A DNA stretch of 40,679 nucleotides. It comes from Streptosporangium minutum. GTDB lineage: Bacteria > Actinomycetota > Actinomycetes > Streptosporangiales > Streptosporangiaceae. The notes beneath the pieces are model-generated. The model did no database searches. It saw nothing but the letters and a program-made list of their open reading frames with translations, and was not told where the DNA came from. Of this stretch, positions 7,501-16,324 are shown piece after piece. A program made the position numbers and the translations under genes. Location: NCBI RefSeq assembly GCF_002149035.1, contig NZ_NGFP01000052.1, forward strand, positions 1 through 40,679, written 5' to 3'. Each line of letters starts with the position of its first letter. The stretch's first letter is position 1.

Positions 7501-7869
7501 ACACAAAGATCACCATCCCTGAACACCACCCCACCAGGCGCTCCATCCCTCCACAGCGAGATCACGGCCGGGCTGCGCCGGAGCCGGAACGTCCGCTGAC
7601 GACCCCCGCGGCCCTTGAATGGCACCCGTCCCCACCTGCGGGAAAGCGCCTACCGTACGAAACGGTTCCGTTGCAGGTCTACCACCCGCCCCCGGGGGAG
7701 GCGGCGGCGGGTGGCGGGTTTCCGGCACTTCCGGCGGTCGCGGGCATGCCCGTCGTGCGACACGGAGATCGCGTGCGCACCTGATGTGATTGCTCGATCA
7801 CGCAGAGTAATGTCCGTTGTGAAGTTGATCTACGAGGGCAGCCTCACGACGGAACGGAAGTTCAGGTTG
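7501..7869. other. Intergenic region between island and secreted-protein gene
   Basis: No frame here shows convincing coding character or recognisable motifs. It must contain the promoter of the secreted protein at 7870. The segment around 7790-7850 is relatively A/T-rich for this window. A longer in-frame version of that protein could begin at an ATG at 7810, but the signal peptide argues against it. Confidence 0.4.
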
Positions 7870-9306
7870 ATGTCACAACGATCCAGATCCGCGCTCACCG
7901 CGCTGGCCTGCACCCTGCTGACGCTGGCCACACCCGGCACGCCGGCGGCGGCCGGCACCGGCGCGCATGCCGCCGACGGCGTGCGGCAGGCCGTCACACG
8001 TGCCGCCGCGCCCTGTGTCCGGCCGGGGCAGACGACCTACCCCGTGGACTACTACTGGAAGAACGTCCTCGGCATGCGGCTGGGCAGCGGGTCGGTCGCG
8101 GTCAACACCTCCCCGTCCCTGTGGGGCGGGCAGATCGCACCGGGCAGCGTCTTCACCGTCACCCTGACGCACCGCACGAACCAGTGGCCGCTGCTGGTCA
8201 GGAGCTACACCACCACGTGGGACCTGTCGTCGCTGCTGGCCGCCGCCGACATCATCGGCCAGTCGGGGGCCGGCACCATCAGCGGCACCACCCTGTCGAT
8301 CACCTCGCAGGGCTCCAAGACCGACCCGGTCGCCAAGGCCATCACCTTCCAGGTCAGGCAAGGCACCATCGGGGCCGGCATGACCATCCGGCCCACCGGG
8401 ATCAGCAGCGTCATCGCCGCCCCGGGCCAGCTCGGGAACAACACCCCCGCCCCGCCGATCCAGATCGTGGCCGGGCAGTCCATCGCACCCACCAACGCCG
8501 TCGCCGACAGCGCCACCACCGCGATGGGCGCCGCGGTCAGCGTGCCCGTCCTGGCCAACGACACCGCGACCGCACCGGCGATCAGCGGCCTCACCCAGCC
8601 CGGCAACGGCACCGCGACGATCTCCGGCGGCACCGTGGTCTACACCCCCGCCGCGGGCTTCATCGGCACCGACACCTTCACCTACACCATCACCACCGCC
8701 TGCGGGAGCAGCACCGCCACGGTCACCGTCACCGTCCCCTGCCCCTGGAAACCGGTCAACCTGGTCAACGGCAGCTTCGAGGCACCGCCCGTGGCCACGA
8801 TCGACTGGTCCATCCCCGACGCCTCCGTCAACCCGGGCGTCGGCTGGCACACCACCGCCACCGACAACAAGCTGGAGTTCTGGCGGGGCGGTGCGTCCGG
8901 GATCCCGGCAGCCGACGGCCAGCAGTTCGCCGAGCTCAACGCCAACCAGGTCTCCACGCTCTACCAGGACGTGCCCACCGTTCCGGGGACCCCGATGACC
9001 TGGTCGCTGTATCACCGGGGCCGTCTGGGCACCGATGTGATGCGGGTGCTCGTCGGCGCCCCGGGCGCGGCCGTGGCTCAAATTCCCACCGGGGCCTCCT
9101 CGCCGGACATCTCCGACGACAACACCGCCTGGCGCCACTACACCGGGGTGTACGTCGTCCCGCCGGGACAGACCACCACGCGATTCGCCTTCGAGTCGGT
9201 GTCCGCCGCGGGGGGCACCCCGACGGCCGGCAACTTCCTGGACGGCGTGGTGTTCCAGACGCCGCCCTGCCCGACCACCAGCAAGAACGTGGTGCAGACG
9301 GGCTGA
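7870..9306 (+). CDS. Secreted protein with cadherin-like Ig domain and C-terminal jelly-roll-like domain
   Basis: 478 residues from the ATG at 7870 (GGAACGGAAG about 9 nt upstream). Residues 1-36 are a Sec signal peptide (RSRSALTALACTLLTLATPG, then TPAAAGT). A beta-rich N-terminal domain (about 50-215) follows. Residues about 215-295 are a bacterial cadherin-like/Big_9 module: VPVLANDTATAPAISGLTQP, GTVVYTPAAGFIGTDTFTY and TATVTVTV. The last 180 residues start LVNGSFEAPPV and include GWHTTATDNKLEFWRGGA, ADGQQFAELNANQVSTLYQD and LYHRGRLGTDVM, a beta-sandwich seen at the ends of bacterial surface proteins and probably binding-related. There is no LPXTG or membrane anchor, so release to the medium is likely. 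Function unknown. Confidence 0.82.
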   Translation: MSQRSRSALTALACTLLTLATPGTPAAAGTGAHAADGVRQAVTRAAAPCVRPGQTTYPVDYYWKNVLGMRLGSGSVAVNTSPSLWGGQIAPGSVFTVTLTHRTNQWPLLVRSYTTTWDLSSLLAAADIIGQSGAGTISGTTLSITSQGSKTDPVAKAITFQVRQGTIGAGMTIRPTGISSVIAAPGQLGNNTPAPPIQIVAGQSIAPTNAVADSATTAMGAAVSVPVLANDTATAPAISGLTQPGNGTATISGGTVVYTPAAGFIGTDTFTYTITTACGSSTATVTVTVPCPWKPVNLVNGSFEAPPVATIDWSIPDASVNPGVGWHTTATDNKLEFWRGGASGIPAADGQQFAELNANQVSTLYQDVPTVPGTPMTWSLYHRGRLGTDVMRVLVGAPGAAVAQIPTGASSPDISDDNTAWRHYTGVYVVPPGQTTTRFAFESVSAAGGTPTAGNFLDGVVFQTPPCPTTSKNVVQTG

Positions 9307-9422
9307 ATCCTGGGCCCGCACCGCGAACCGATCGACCGCTGACCCGCGACCGCCCAGCTCCTTGACCGTCACACACGACACCCGGCCGAGGACCGCGCGG
9401 ACGGAAACGGGCGGACATCAAA

Positions 9423-9470
9423 GCTCCTGTGCGGCAAGGCGGTCACCGCGACCCCTTGCCGCACAGGAGC
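9423..9470. terminator. Long hairpin downstream of the secreted-protein gene
   Basis: Arms GCTCCTGTGCGGCAAGG (9423-9439) and CCTTGCCGCACAGGAGC (9454-9470) are perfectly complementary over 17 bp. Inside them GGTC/GACC adds 4 more pairs above a single bulged C. No U-tract. It lies 117 bp beyond the stop at 9306. Confidence 0.6.
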
Positions 9471-9829
9471 GCCACAGCCGGGCACGCCGGTCATGCCCAG
9501 GTCCGGCGGTGCGGAACACATCCGACAACGTCAGCGGCGGCGGCAGCAGTCGCGCGTCCTCGCCGACGGGCGGTTCCAGCAGCGTGGCCTGAGCCTGTGG
9601 CGCCCGCACCGCCTCGCCCTGGCCGCCGTCCACACCGTCCACGGCCCACAGCCCGCCGTGGCGGCGGGAGGTCTGCAGGCCCTCACGGCGGAAGACGCCG
9701 CGGCCTGGCGCAGAGAGGCGCGGTCTGTTCCGCGGTCCCGGGAGTGGCGCATGTGCGGTGCGGCGGGCGGATCGTCATCCCGCACGGGGCGGGACGACGC
9801 TCTGCTGCCGGATGACGGACAGCCGCCCG
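9471..9829. other. Region without a recognisable gene
   Basis: Several frames are open because of GC bias, but none has a ribosome site plus recognisable motifs or consistent third-position bias. It may contain eroded coding sequence; I cannot name any. Confidence 0.4.
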
Positions 9830-10318
9830 TCAGAGGTCCCTGTCTTCCTGTGTGAGCTGGGCGTCCAGGGTGGAACACAGCTGGGCCAGGACGGTCTCGA
9901 GCTGGTGAAGCAACTCGGGCGGGTACTGGGACAGGACGGTGTCCTGGCGTTCGTTGACGGGCGCGAAGAAATCATCGGCGAATTCCCTGACCTGCGCGCT
10001 GCTGCGCAGGGTGACGATCCGCCGGTCGGTGTGCTCACGGGTGCGGGTGACGTACCCGGCCTGTTCGAGGCGGTTCAGCAGCGCGGTCATGGCCCCCGAG
10101 GACAGTGAGATGCGCCTGCTGAGCAGGGCTGGGGAGAGCGGGGCGCCGGTCGCCTCGGCAGAGGCGATCTCCAGCAGGGCGAAAGCGTCGGTGGAGTGCA
10201 CCCCCAGCCGGACCGCGAAGCGGCGGCCCAGTTCGGTGAAGCTCGCGCCGTAGGCCCTGAGCCCTTCGGCCAGCCGTTCGCGCTGCGCCGCGACGCCGCC
10301 GAGCAGCGATTCCTCCAT
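9830..10318 (-). CDS. MarR-family transcriptional regulator
   Basis: 162 residues. The winged HTH spans about 35-110: DAFALLEIASAEATG, LSPALLSRRISLSSGAMTAL, LNRLEQAGYVTRTREHTDRR and IVTL, the classic MarR recognition helix and wing with the DxR motif (HTDRR). Helices at both ends provide the dimer interface. GGAGG 5 nt before the ATG at 10318 fixes the start, although the frame is open further upstream. It is divergent from a DHA2 exporter across 132 bp that contain an inverted repeat, the usual arrangement of a MarR repressor controlling an efflux pump that removes its ligand. Confidence 0.9.
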   Translation of the reverse strand: MEESLLGGVAAQRERLAEGLRAYGASFTELGRRFAVRLGVHSTDAFALLEIASAEATGAPLSPALLSRRISLSSGAMTALLNRLEQAGYVTRTREHTDRRIVTLRSSAQVREFADDFFAPVNERQDTVLSQYPPELLHQLETVLAQLCSTLDAQLTQEDRDL

Positions 10319-10404
10319 CTGGGCCTCCGCCTTCCCTCTGAACGCCGGTGATCCACGCCGGCGACACATGTTGACAACCTACCGTCGGTCAATCTACCTT
10401 CCTC

Positions 10405-10435
10405 GTGAAGTTGCTCCATCATAAAGTTACTTCAC
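10405..10435. promoter_or_regulatory. Candidate MarR operator in the marR/exporter intergenic region
   Basis: GTGAAGT (10405-10411) and ACTTCAC (10429-10435) form an inverted repeat. Within it AAGTTGCT and AAGTTACT also occur as a direct repeat 16 bp apart. A TTGACA at 10371-10376 could be a -35 element for the exporter, and ATCATA (10418-10423) reads TATGAT on the minus strand as a -10 for marR; both would be covered or flanked by the repeat. Confidence 0.5.
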
Positions 10436-10450
10436 CATAGAGGGAAATAG

Positions 10451-11962
10451 ATGCCTACTTCTGCCCCCGCCCAGCCCCCTGACCGAGGAGTACGGCGCAG
10501 CATGACCACATCCCCCCGCCTCCACGGTGGCGCGACGACTCCCGCCCTCCTGTCCGGGCGCACGGCGGTCGTCGTCCTGGCAGCGATCCTCGTCGCGGAC
10601 TTCATGGAGCTCCTCGACGCCACGATCGTCAGCGTGGCGGCCCCGGCGATCGCCGACGACCTGGGCGCCGGTGAGGCGGCACTGCAGTGGATGATGGCCG
10701 GGTACACACTCTCCGCCGGAGCAGGCCTGATCACCGGTGGCCGCATCGGCGACCAGTTCGGGCGCCGCCGCGTGTTCCTCCTCGGACTGGCCGCGTTCAC
10801 GCTGGCCTCGGCCGGTTGCGGGCTGGCGCCGAACTCCGGTGTGCTGATCGGCATGCGGGTCGCGCAAGGTTTGGCCGCCGGACTGATGATCCCGCAGGTG
10901 TTCGGCATCATCCGCGCCTCGTTCGAACCCGGCGCACGGGCGAAGGCGCTCGGCGCCTACGGCGCCGTGCTCGGCCTGGCCTCGGTGGCCGGACCGCTGC
11001 TCGGCGGAGTCCTGGTCGAAGCCGACCTCTTCGGCCTGGGCTGGCGGGCGATCTTCTGGGTCAACGTTCCGATCGCGATCATCGCTCTGATCGTGGGAGC
11101 CCGATTCATGCCCGAGTCCCGCGTGCCGGGCGATGCCCGGCTGGACCTGGCGGGCGCGGTCCTGGCCGCCGCCGCGGTGGTGCTCCTGCTCCTGCCCCTG
11201 ATGCAAGGACGCGACTGGGGGTGGCCCTGGTGGGGCTTCCTCATCCTGGCGCTTTCGCTTCCGGTGACGGCCCTGTTCCTCATCAGGCAACGGCGACTGG
11301 TCGCACGCGGCGGGCAGCCGATCCTCGACCCCGCCCTTCTCCGGGTACGGGCCTTCGCCGGCGGCCTGTCCGCCGCCCTGCTGTTCTTCGGAGCACTCGG
11401 CTCCTTCTTCCTTCTGCTGTCGCTCTACCTTCAGCTCGGCACCGGACGCACCGCGTTCGAAACCGGTCTGGTGATCCTGCCCTATGCCGTCGGCTCGATC
11501 ATCACCTCCGGGATCGGCGTCCAGTTCGCCCACCGCGCGCTGCTCGTGTCGGGCGCGCTGGTCCTGGCCATGTCCCAGGCCGCCCTGCTCCTCATCGTCC
11601 GCGGCGGCGCCGACCCCTCCTACTGGGCACTCGCCGCGCCGCTGTTCATGGGCGGCCTGGGGCTGGGACTCACCGCCCCGTCCCTGGTCAACGTCGTTCT
11701 CGCCGGCGTGCCCGCCAAAGACGCCGGTGCCGCGGGCGGTGTCCTCACCACCGTCGGCCAGGTCGGCAACGCGTTCGGCGTCGCCGTCCTCGGCGTCGTG
11801 TTCTTCACCCGGTTGGAGAGCTCCTTCACCGATGGGGACGGCGCCCTCGCCGCCTACGGCGACGCCCTCACCGCGATCCTGCCCTGGCAGGTCGCCTGCT
11901 ACGTCGCCGCGGCCGCGCTCATGCTCCTGCTCCCCAGGCGCGCGAACGCCTCTCACGAGTGA
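10451..11962 (+). CDS. DHA2-family (14-TMS) MFS exporter
   Basis: 503 residues with about 14 membrane helices, inner membrane. Motifs: ELLDATIVSVAAPAIADDLG in TM1, GGRIGDQFGRRRVFLLG (motif A), RVAQGLAAGLMIPQVFGIIR (motif B) and GAVLGLASVAGPLLGGVLVE (motif C of H+-coupled drug antiporters). The ATG at 10451 has GAGGGA 6 nt upstream; an internal ATG at 10502 with GAGGAG is an alternative. It is divergent from, and presumably repressed by, the MarR gene at 9830-10318. It is clearly distinct in sequence from the exporter at 5283-6707. Substrate unknown. Confidence 0.92.
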   Translation: MPTSAPAQPPDRGVRRSMTTSPRLHGGATTPALLSGRTAVVVLAAILVADFMELLDATIVSVAAPAIADDLGAGEAALQWMMAGYTLSAGAGLITGGRIGDQFGRRRVFLLGLAAFTLASAGCGLAPNSGVLIGMRVAQGLAAGLMIPQVFGIIRASFEPGARAKALGAYGAVLGLASVAGPLLGGVLVEADLFGLGWRAIFWVNVPIAIIALIVGARFMPESRVPGDARLDLAGAVLAAAAVVLLLLPLMQGRDWGWPWWGFLILALSLPVTALFLIRQRRLVARGGQPILDPALLRVRAFAGGLSAALLFFGALGSFFLLLSLYLQLGTGRTAFETGLVILPYAVGSIITSGIGVQFAHRALLVSGALVLAMSQAALLLIVRGGADPSYWALAAPLFMGGLGLGLTAPSLVNVVLAGVPAKDAGAAGGVLTTVGQVGNAFGVAVLGVVFFTRLESSFTDGDGALAAYGDALTAILPWQVACYVAAAALMLLLPRRANASHE

Positions 11963-11965
11963 CCG

Positions 11966-12242
11966 CGAGCACGCCGCAGGCCGTGACAGGGCGTGCCGTA
12001 CGTCCGGACACGGCCGGCGCCGGCGGGACGGTGGATCTGATGGCCGACTTCACCACGCGGTTCCCTCTCACCGTGGTCTGCGACGTGCTGGGCGTATGGC
12101 CGCCGAGCTGCGCGGCCGGGTCCCCGAAGAGATCACCGAGACACAGCTGCACTACCTGATCTTCACACTGATCTACGCCGGACAGCTCACCACCGACCCG
12201 TCGCTGGGGTTCCTGCTCGCGCGCGTCTTCGACGCCGACCGC
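11966..12242 (+). pseudogene. Cytochrome P450 remnant
   Basis: Two pieces in different frames directly after the exporter gene. The first (about 12023-12096) reads GGTVDLMADFTTRFPLTVVC, then DVLGV, matching the region before the F helix in bacterial P450s. A deletion and frame change lead to ELRGRVPEEITETQLHYLIF, TLIYAGQLTTDPSLGFLLAR and VFD (12095-12235), which corresponds to the I-helix region with AGQLTTD at the oxygen-binding groove. The heme Cys motif, ExxR and the N-terminus are absent, so this is a dead fragment of a gene normally about 400 residues long. Confidence 0.7.
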
Positions 12243-12372
12243 GCCCCGGCGGCGGAGATCACGATGCCGGGTGGTCGGGGCGGCCGTGCCCGGCCCTGGC
12301 GTCCGGGGATCCGCCATGGCGCGGTGAGGAGCCGGGCGTCGCGCGGCCTATGAGATGATTACTCCTACGGAG

Positions 12373-12416
12373 CCCTCTCGGCCCCGGGTGCAGCAACCCG
12401 GGCGAGAGGGTTTTTT
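12373..12416 (+). terminator. Strong intrinsic terminator or attenuator upstream of the LLM gene
   Basis: CCCTCTCG (12373-12380) pairs with CGAGAGGG (12403-12410) and CCCGGGT (12383-12389) with ACCCGGG (12396-12402). This gives 15 bp with a 2-nt bulge and 6-nt loop, followed at once by TTTTTT (12411-12416). It is the only textbook stem-plus-U-tract terminator seen in the window. It lies only 66 bp before the LLM start codon and about 410 bp beyond the exporter stop, so it could end read-through from the left or act as an attenuator of the LLM gene. Confidence 0.75.
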
Positions 12417-12482
12417 CATGCCCGCAGCCGCAGTGACGCGTCATCCCGCGGCCGGTACGCCCACCCGATCAAGGAGTGCTCG

Positions 12483-13346
12483 ATGAAACTCGGTCTGACC
12501 TGCCCGCGCTTCACCTGGCCCGGCGGTGACTCCGCCATCGCCGGGCGGTTCGCGGACGTCGCCCGCGGCGCCGACGGAGCCGGGCTGCACAGCCTGTGGG
12601 TGATGGACCACTTCTTCCAGATCCCCAACTTCGGCGCCGCGGAGGATCCGATGCTGGAGGCGTACGGCGCGCTGTCCTACGCGGCTGCCCTCACCAGCCG
12701 GGTCACGCTGGGAGCCCTCGTCACCTGTGCCGTCCACCGCGAGCCCGGGCTGCTGGTGAAGCAGGTCAGCACCCTGGACGCGCTCTCCGGCGGCCGCGCC
12801 GTCCTCGGCATCGGCGCCGGCTGGTACGAGCCGGAGGCCCGCGGCCTCGGCCTCCGCCTCCCCTCCCTGGCCGAGCGGTTCGAGCGGCTGGAGGAGACGC
12901 TCCAGATTGCCAAGCAGATGTGGAGCGACGAGGACAAGCCGTACGAGGGCCGGCACTACAGGCTGGCACGTACGCTCAACGCGCCGCAGGCACGGCCGCC
13001 GATCCTGATCGGCGGCAGCGGGGAGAACAAGACACTCCGCCTCGTCGCCGAGTACGCCGACGCCTGCAACTTCCTGTACGGCGCCGACGTGCGGCACAAG
13101 CTCGATGTGCTGCGCGCCCACTGCGAACGGCTGGGACGGCCCTACCAGGAGATCGAGAAGACCCTCCACATGCGCATCCCCGACGGCCAGAGTGTCGAGG
13201 AGAGCGTCCAGCGCTGCGGCGACCTGGCCGCCCTGGGCATCGACCACGTCATCGTCGCCGTCCCCGACGCCGCCGCCGACTCCTCGCTCGCGCACCTGGC
13301 CGCGCTCGCCACGCAGATCTCCGCCATCACCCCGGCCGGCCGCTGA
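12483..13346 (+). CDS. LLM-class F420-dependent oxidoreductase (luciferase-like TIM barrel)
   Basis: 287 residues, close to the family's usual 280-300. Signature stretches are LHSLWVMDHFFQIPNFG (strand/loop 2), LTSRVTLGALVTCAVHREPG, LLVKQVSTLDALSGGRAVLG and IGAGWYEPEARGLG (F420/FMN phosphate region), then PPILIGGSGENKTLRLVAEY. This is the typical pattern of actinobacterial F420-dependent LLM enzymes, cytosolic hydride-transfer oxidoreductases. AAGGAG lies 7 nt before the ATG at 12483. It appears to stand alone, with a strong terminator just upstream. The substrate cannot be read from the sequence. Confidence 0.9.
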   Translation: MKLGLTCPRFTWPGGDSAIAGRFADVARGADGAGLHSLWVMDHFFQIPNFGAAEDPMLEAYGALSYAAALTSRVTLGALVTCAVHREPGLLVKQVSTLDALSGGRAVLGIGAGWYEPEARGLGLRLPSLAERFERLEETLQIAKQMWSDEDKPYEGRHYRLARTLNAPQARPPILIGGSGENKTLRLVAEYADACNFLYGADVRHKLDVLRAHCERLGRPYQEIEKTLHMRIPDGQSVEESVQRCGDLAALGIDHVIVAVPDAAADSSLAHLAALATQISAITPAGR

Positions 13347-13592
13347 GCAGGCGCTCCAACCTCTGATCTTGACATGTGCCGCCTGGTCGGCGCTGACAGC
13401 GATCCATCCACGCGTGGCAGGCTCCGACGTCCTGCGGGCGCCGCCGATACACACCGATGAGTCGTCCGTCGTCGACCACTGGTGGCTTCTGCTACCAGAA
13501 CATGCCGGATGCTGTTGAGACGGGCCTCGAATCTGCAGATCACTCGCTGTTGACGACACGTGAAAACTGGATCCGGATCCCACTCCCGGTGA

Positions 13593-15842
13593 TCACGCAT
13601 TCGCGTTCGCATAGGCCACCAACTGCTCGATCTGTTCGAAGGTGACGGGCAGCCCCGGGAAGCCGGCGAGCCGACTCAAGGGGAAGGACGCCATCATCTT
13701 CCGCAGCGCCTCACCGTTGGGCATCATCGCGGCGGCGGTGGCGTCCATCGTGCCGGTCACCTGCGCGAACACCCCTTGAACGATCGGCCCGGCGACCGGA
13801 TGCGCCAGAAGATCGCCCACCGACGACTCCATCGTCAGGGGCAGCACGACCTCATCACCCGGCACCGCGACCGTGGCCGTTGCCCGGATGTCACGGCTTG
13901 AGGCGGCCACGTCGAAGGCGTACTCGCCCCCCTCCACGACCCACCGGTCCACGCGGATGTCCCAGTACGCCAGGTCGGGCCGGCGCACGAGGATCTGGAC
14001 GTCGGCGCACTGGCCGGGCTCGAGCGTCACCGAGCCGAACCCCTTCAGCTCCCGCGGTGCGCGTTCGACCCGCGAACCGGGCAGGGAGGCGTACACCTGC
14101 ACGACCTCGCGGCCGCGCACGCCGCCGGTGTTGGTGACCGGCACGCTCACCACGATGTCTCCGTCGGCGTCGAGTTCCGCCGACGGGTTTCCATAGGCGA
14201 ACGTCGTGTACGACAGCCCGTGCCCGAACGGGTAGGCGACATCGAGTCCGCGGCCGTCGTACCAGCGATAGCCGACCATGATGCCTTCGCCGTAGCGGAC
14301 ATGGCCGAACTCCCCGGGGAAGTTGCCGTAGGAGGGGTTGTCCTCCAGCCGCAGCGGAATGGTCTCGGTGAGCTTGGCGGAGGGGTTGACGACGCCGAAC
14401 AGCACATCGGCCGTTGCGCCGCCTCCTGCCTGCCCGAGCAGCGATGCCTCGACGATCGCCGGCGCCCGGTCGCGGAACGGCAGCGCCACCACCCCTCCGT
14501 TGGACAAGACCACGACCGTTGCCGGGTTGGCCTCCAGCACGGCATCGAGCAGGTCCAGCTGTGCGGCGGGCAGGTCGAGGTGCTCGCGATCGAAGCCCTC
14601 CGACTCCTGCGTGGCCGGCAGGCCCAGGAAGACCACCACGACCTCGGCCTCACGAGCGACGCCTGCGGCCTGCTCGCGCAGCGCTGCGTCGTCACCGCTA
14701 CCTTCGCCGTCGAGCGTGAACCCAGGAGCGTACGCAACCTCGCCATCGGCGAGCGCGCGGATCTCCTCCAACGCCTTGTCCAGCCGGGTGGGGTTGATGA
14801 GCGAGGAGCCCGCGCCCTGGTAGCGGGGGTGTGCGGCGAACGCACCGATGACGGCGATGCGCGCGTGCCGGGCCAGGGGCAGGATGCCGTCGTTGCGCAG
14901 CAGGACGATCGACCGTCCGGCGGCCTGCCGCGCCAGGGCGTGGTGCGCGTCGACGTCGATGGGCACGGCGGCCGGCGGCCGCTGCCGGGCCTTGCCTATC
15001 AACTCCAAGACCCGGCCGGCCGCGGTCTCCAGCGCTTCCTCCGCGAGGGTGCCGGCCTGGACGGCCGCGACCAACTGTGCGTCGGTACGGCCGCCGCTGA
15101 AGGGCATCTCGAGATCGAGGCCGGCCGGGAGCCCCGCCAGGCGGTCGTTGACAGCCCCCCAGTCCGACACCACCAGACCTTCAAACCCCCACTCCTGGCG
15201 CAGAACGCGGGTGAGCAGCCACGGGTCCTCCGAGGCGTAGACGCCGTTGATGCGGTTGTAGGAGCACATGACCGTCCACGGCTGCTCATCGCGCACGACG
15301 CGCTCGAAGCCGCGCAGGTAGATCTCACGCAGGGGCCGCATGTCGACGTCACTGGAGACGCGTATGCGGTCGAACTCCTGGTTGTTGGCCGCCAGATGCT
15401 TGAGCGAGGCACCCGTGCCCGTCGACTGCAGGCCGCGCACCCACGCGGCTCCCAGGACGCCGGAGATGAGCGGGTCCTCTGAGAAGTACTCGAAGTTGCG
15501 GCCGCACAGCGGCGAGCGCTTGATATTGATGCCCGGACCGAGGACGACCGCGACGTTTTCGGCCGCCGCCTCGGCGCCGATCGCGGCGCCGACCTGCTCG
15601 ACGAGGTCGGGATCCCATGTCGAGCCCAGCCCGACGCTGGGGGGAAAGCAGGTGGCGGGCAACGACCCGGACATGCCGAGATGATCGGTTTCGCCGGCCT
15701 GCTTGCGCAGGCCGTGGGGCCCGTCGGCCAACATGATCGACGGCTGGCCGAGGCGTTCAATCGCCTTGGTGTTCCAGAAGTCCGCACCGCTGGTCAGCGA
15801 CGCCTTCTCGGTGAGCGTCAGATCGGATGCCGAGATGTCCAT
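13593..15842 (-). CDS. Glycoside hydrolase family 3 beta-glucosidase
   Basis: 749 residues. The GH3 N-terminal TIM barrel carries MLADGPHGLRKQ, GRNFEYFSEDP, the substrate-binding KHLAANNQE (K148-H149) and the nucleophile Asp227 in GLVVSDWGAV. The alpha/beta sandwich domain (about 310-520) includes RSIVLLRNDGILPL and GQAGGGATADVLFGVVNPS. A fibronectin-III-like C-terminal domain (about 570-680) includes YPFGHGLSYTTFAY and RELKGFGSVTLEPGQ. No signal peptide, so it is probably cytoplasmic, hydrolysing imported beta-glucosides or related conjugates. The last 80 residues, with MMPNGEALRKMMASFPLSRL, are an extra tail seen in some actinobacterial GH3 enzymes. The partner MFS gene just upstream is truncated, and a TetR regulator is divergent. 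Confidence 0.95.
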   Translation of the reverse strand: MDISASDLTLTEKASLTSGADFWNTKAIERLGQPSIMLADGPHGLRKQAGETDHLGMSGSLPATCFPPSVGLGSTWDPDLVEQVGAAIGAEAAAENVAVVLGPGINIKRSPLCGRNFEYFSEDPLISGVLGAAWVRGLQSTGTGASLKHLAANNQEFDRIRVSSDVDMRPLREIYLRGFERVVRDEQPWTVMCSYNRINGVYASEDPWLLTRVLRQEWGFEGLVVSDWGAVNDRLAGLPAGLDLEMPFSGGRTDAQLVAAVQAGTLAEEALETAAGRVLELIGKARQRPPAAVPIDVDAHHALARQAAGRSIVLLRNDGILPLARHARIAVIGAFAAHPRYQGAGSSLINPTRLDKALEEIRALADGEVAYAPGFTLDGEGSGDDAALREQAAGVAREAEVVVVFLGLPATQESEGFDREHLDLPAAQLDLLDAVLEANPATVVVLSNGGVVALPFRDRAPAIVEASLLGQAGGGATADVLFGVVNPSAKLTETIPLRLEDNPSYGNFPGEFGHVRYGEGIMVGYRWYDGRGLDVAYPFGHGLSYTTFAYGNPSAELDADGDIVVSVPVTNTGGVRGREVVQVYASLPGSRVERAPRELKGFGSVTLEPGQCADVQILVRRPDLAYWDIRVDRWVVEGGEYAFDVAASSRDIRATATVAVPGDEVVLPLTMESSVGDLLAHPVAGPIVQGVFAQVTGTMDATAAAMMPNGEALRKMMASFPLSRLAGFPGLPVTFEQIEQLVAYANANA

Positions 15843-15911
15843 CAGGGATCTCCTTCGTTGCCTTCATGGTCAAGTCCGCCGTGTCAGTGAATGCCGTGTC
15901 AGTGAATGGAG

Positions 15912-16205
15912 TCAGCGGACGGAACGGATGGGCCACACCGCCGATGCGCCGCACAGGCACAGCACGATGCCGGCAAGGGCCGGCACGGCCCACGGGATCA
16001 CGAGCGCCGCCGCGAGAGTCGCGCCCGAAAGGAAGATGAACAGCCGTCGGCGGCCGAGCCGGTCCGACAGCGGGCCGGACACGATCGTGGCCAGCGGCAG
16101 GGGCACGGAACCCCGGATCACGAAGATCACGAAGTAGGCGGGAAGGAGCCACCACAGCAGGCGGCGCAGCGGTCCGATGATGCGGACGGGCCCATCGTAG
16201 GAGCC
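15912..16205 (-). pseudogene. MFS/GPH-type sugar transporter remnant
   Basis: A minus-strand frame reads YDGPVRIIGPLRRLLWWLLP, AYFVIFVIRGSVPLPLATIV, then SGPLSDRLGRRRLFIFLSGA and LVIPWAVPALAGIVL before a stop. This matches the first helices of MFS transporters (LPAYF in TM1, the SDRxGRRR motif A between TM2 and TM3), but TM2 is largely missing and everything after TM3 is gone: about 95 residues remain of more than 400. No start codon is in frame at a sensible place. Its position between the GH3 gene and a divergent TetR gene suggests it once imported the glucosidase substrate. A 15-bp tandem repeat (GCCGTGTCAGTGAAT twice) follows at about 15878-15907. Confidence 0.65.
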
Positions 16206-16260
16206 GCCGAGAGGAGGGGGAGGATCGGCGGAAGGAAGGGGGGGACGACCCTGTCATGCG

Positions 16261-16308
16261 AAAACCGTATGGAACTAGGTTTTGGAAAGCAAGTGTCACT
16301 CGGCTTTC
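16261..16308. promoter_or_regulatory. Inverted repeats upstream of the TetR gene (candidate operator)
   Basis: AAAACC (16261-16266) and GGTTTT (16278-16283) form one inverted repeat; GAAAGC (16285-16290) and GCTTTC (16303-16308) form a second. Both sit just before the TetR start at 16325, in an A/T-richer stretch where promoters of the divergent genes must lie. TetR dimers commonly bind such sites, but the arms are only 6 bp. Confidence 0.4.
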
Positions 16309-16324
16309 GGTTTAGACTCTTTCC

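Noticed and set aside
10427-11956. 509-codon minus-strand frame opposite the DHA2 exporter
   Set aside because: Composition is Gly/Glu/Gln-rich with no domain; it is the complement of a clear 14-TMS transporter.
15878-15907. 15-bp tandem duplication considered as a regulatory iteron
   Set aside because: Only two units, lying next to a transporter remnant; more likely replication slippage in decaying DNA.
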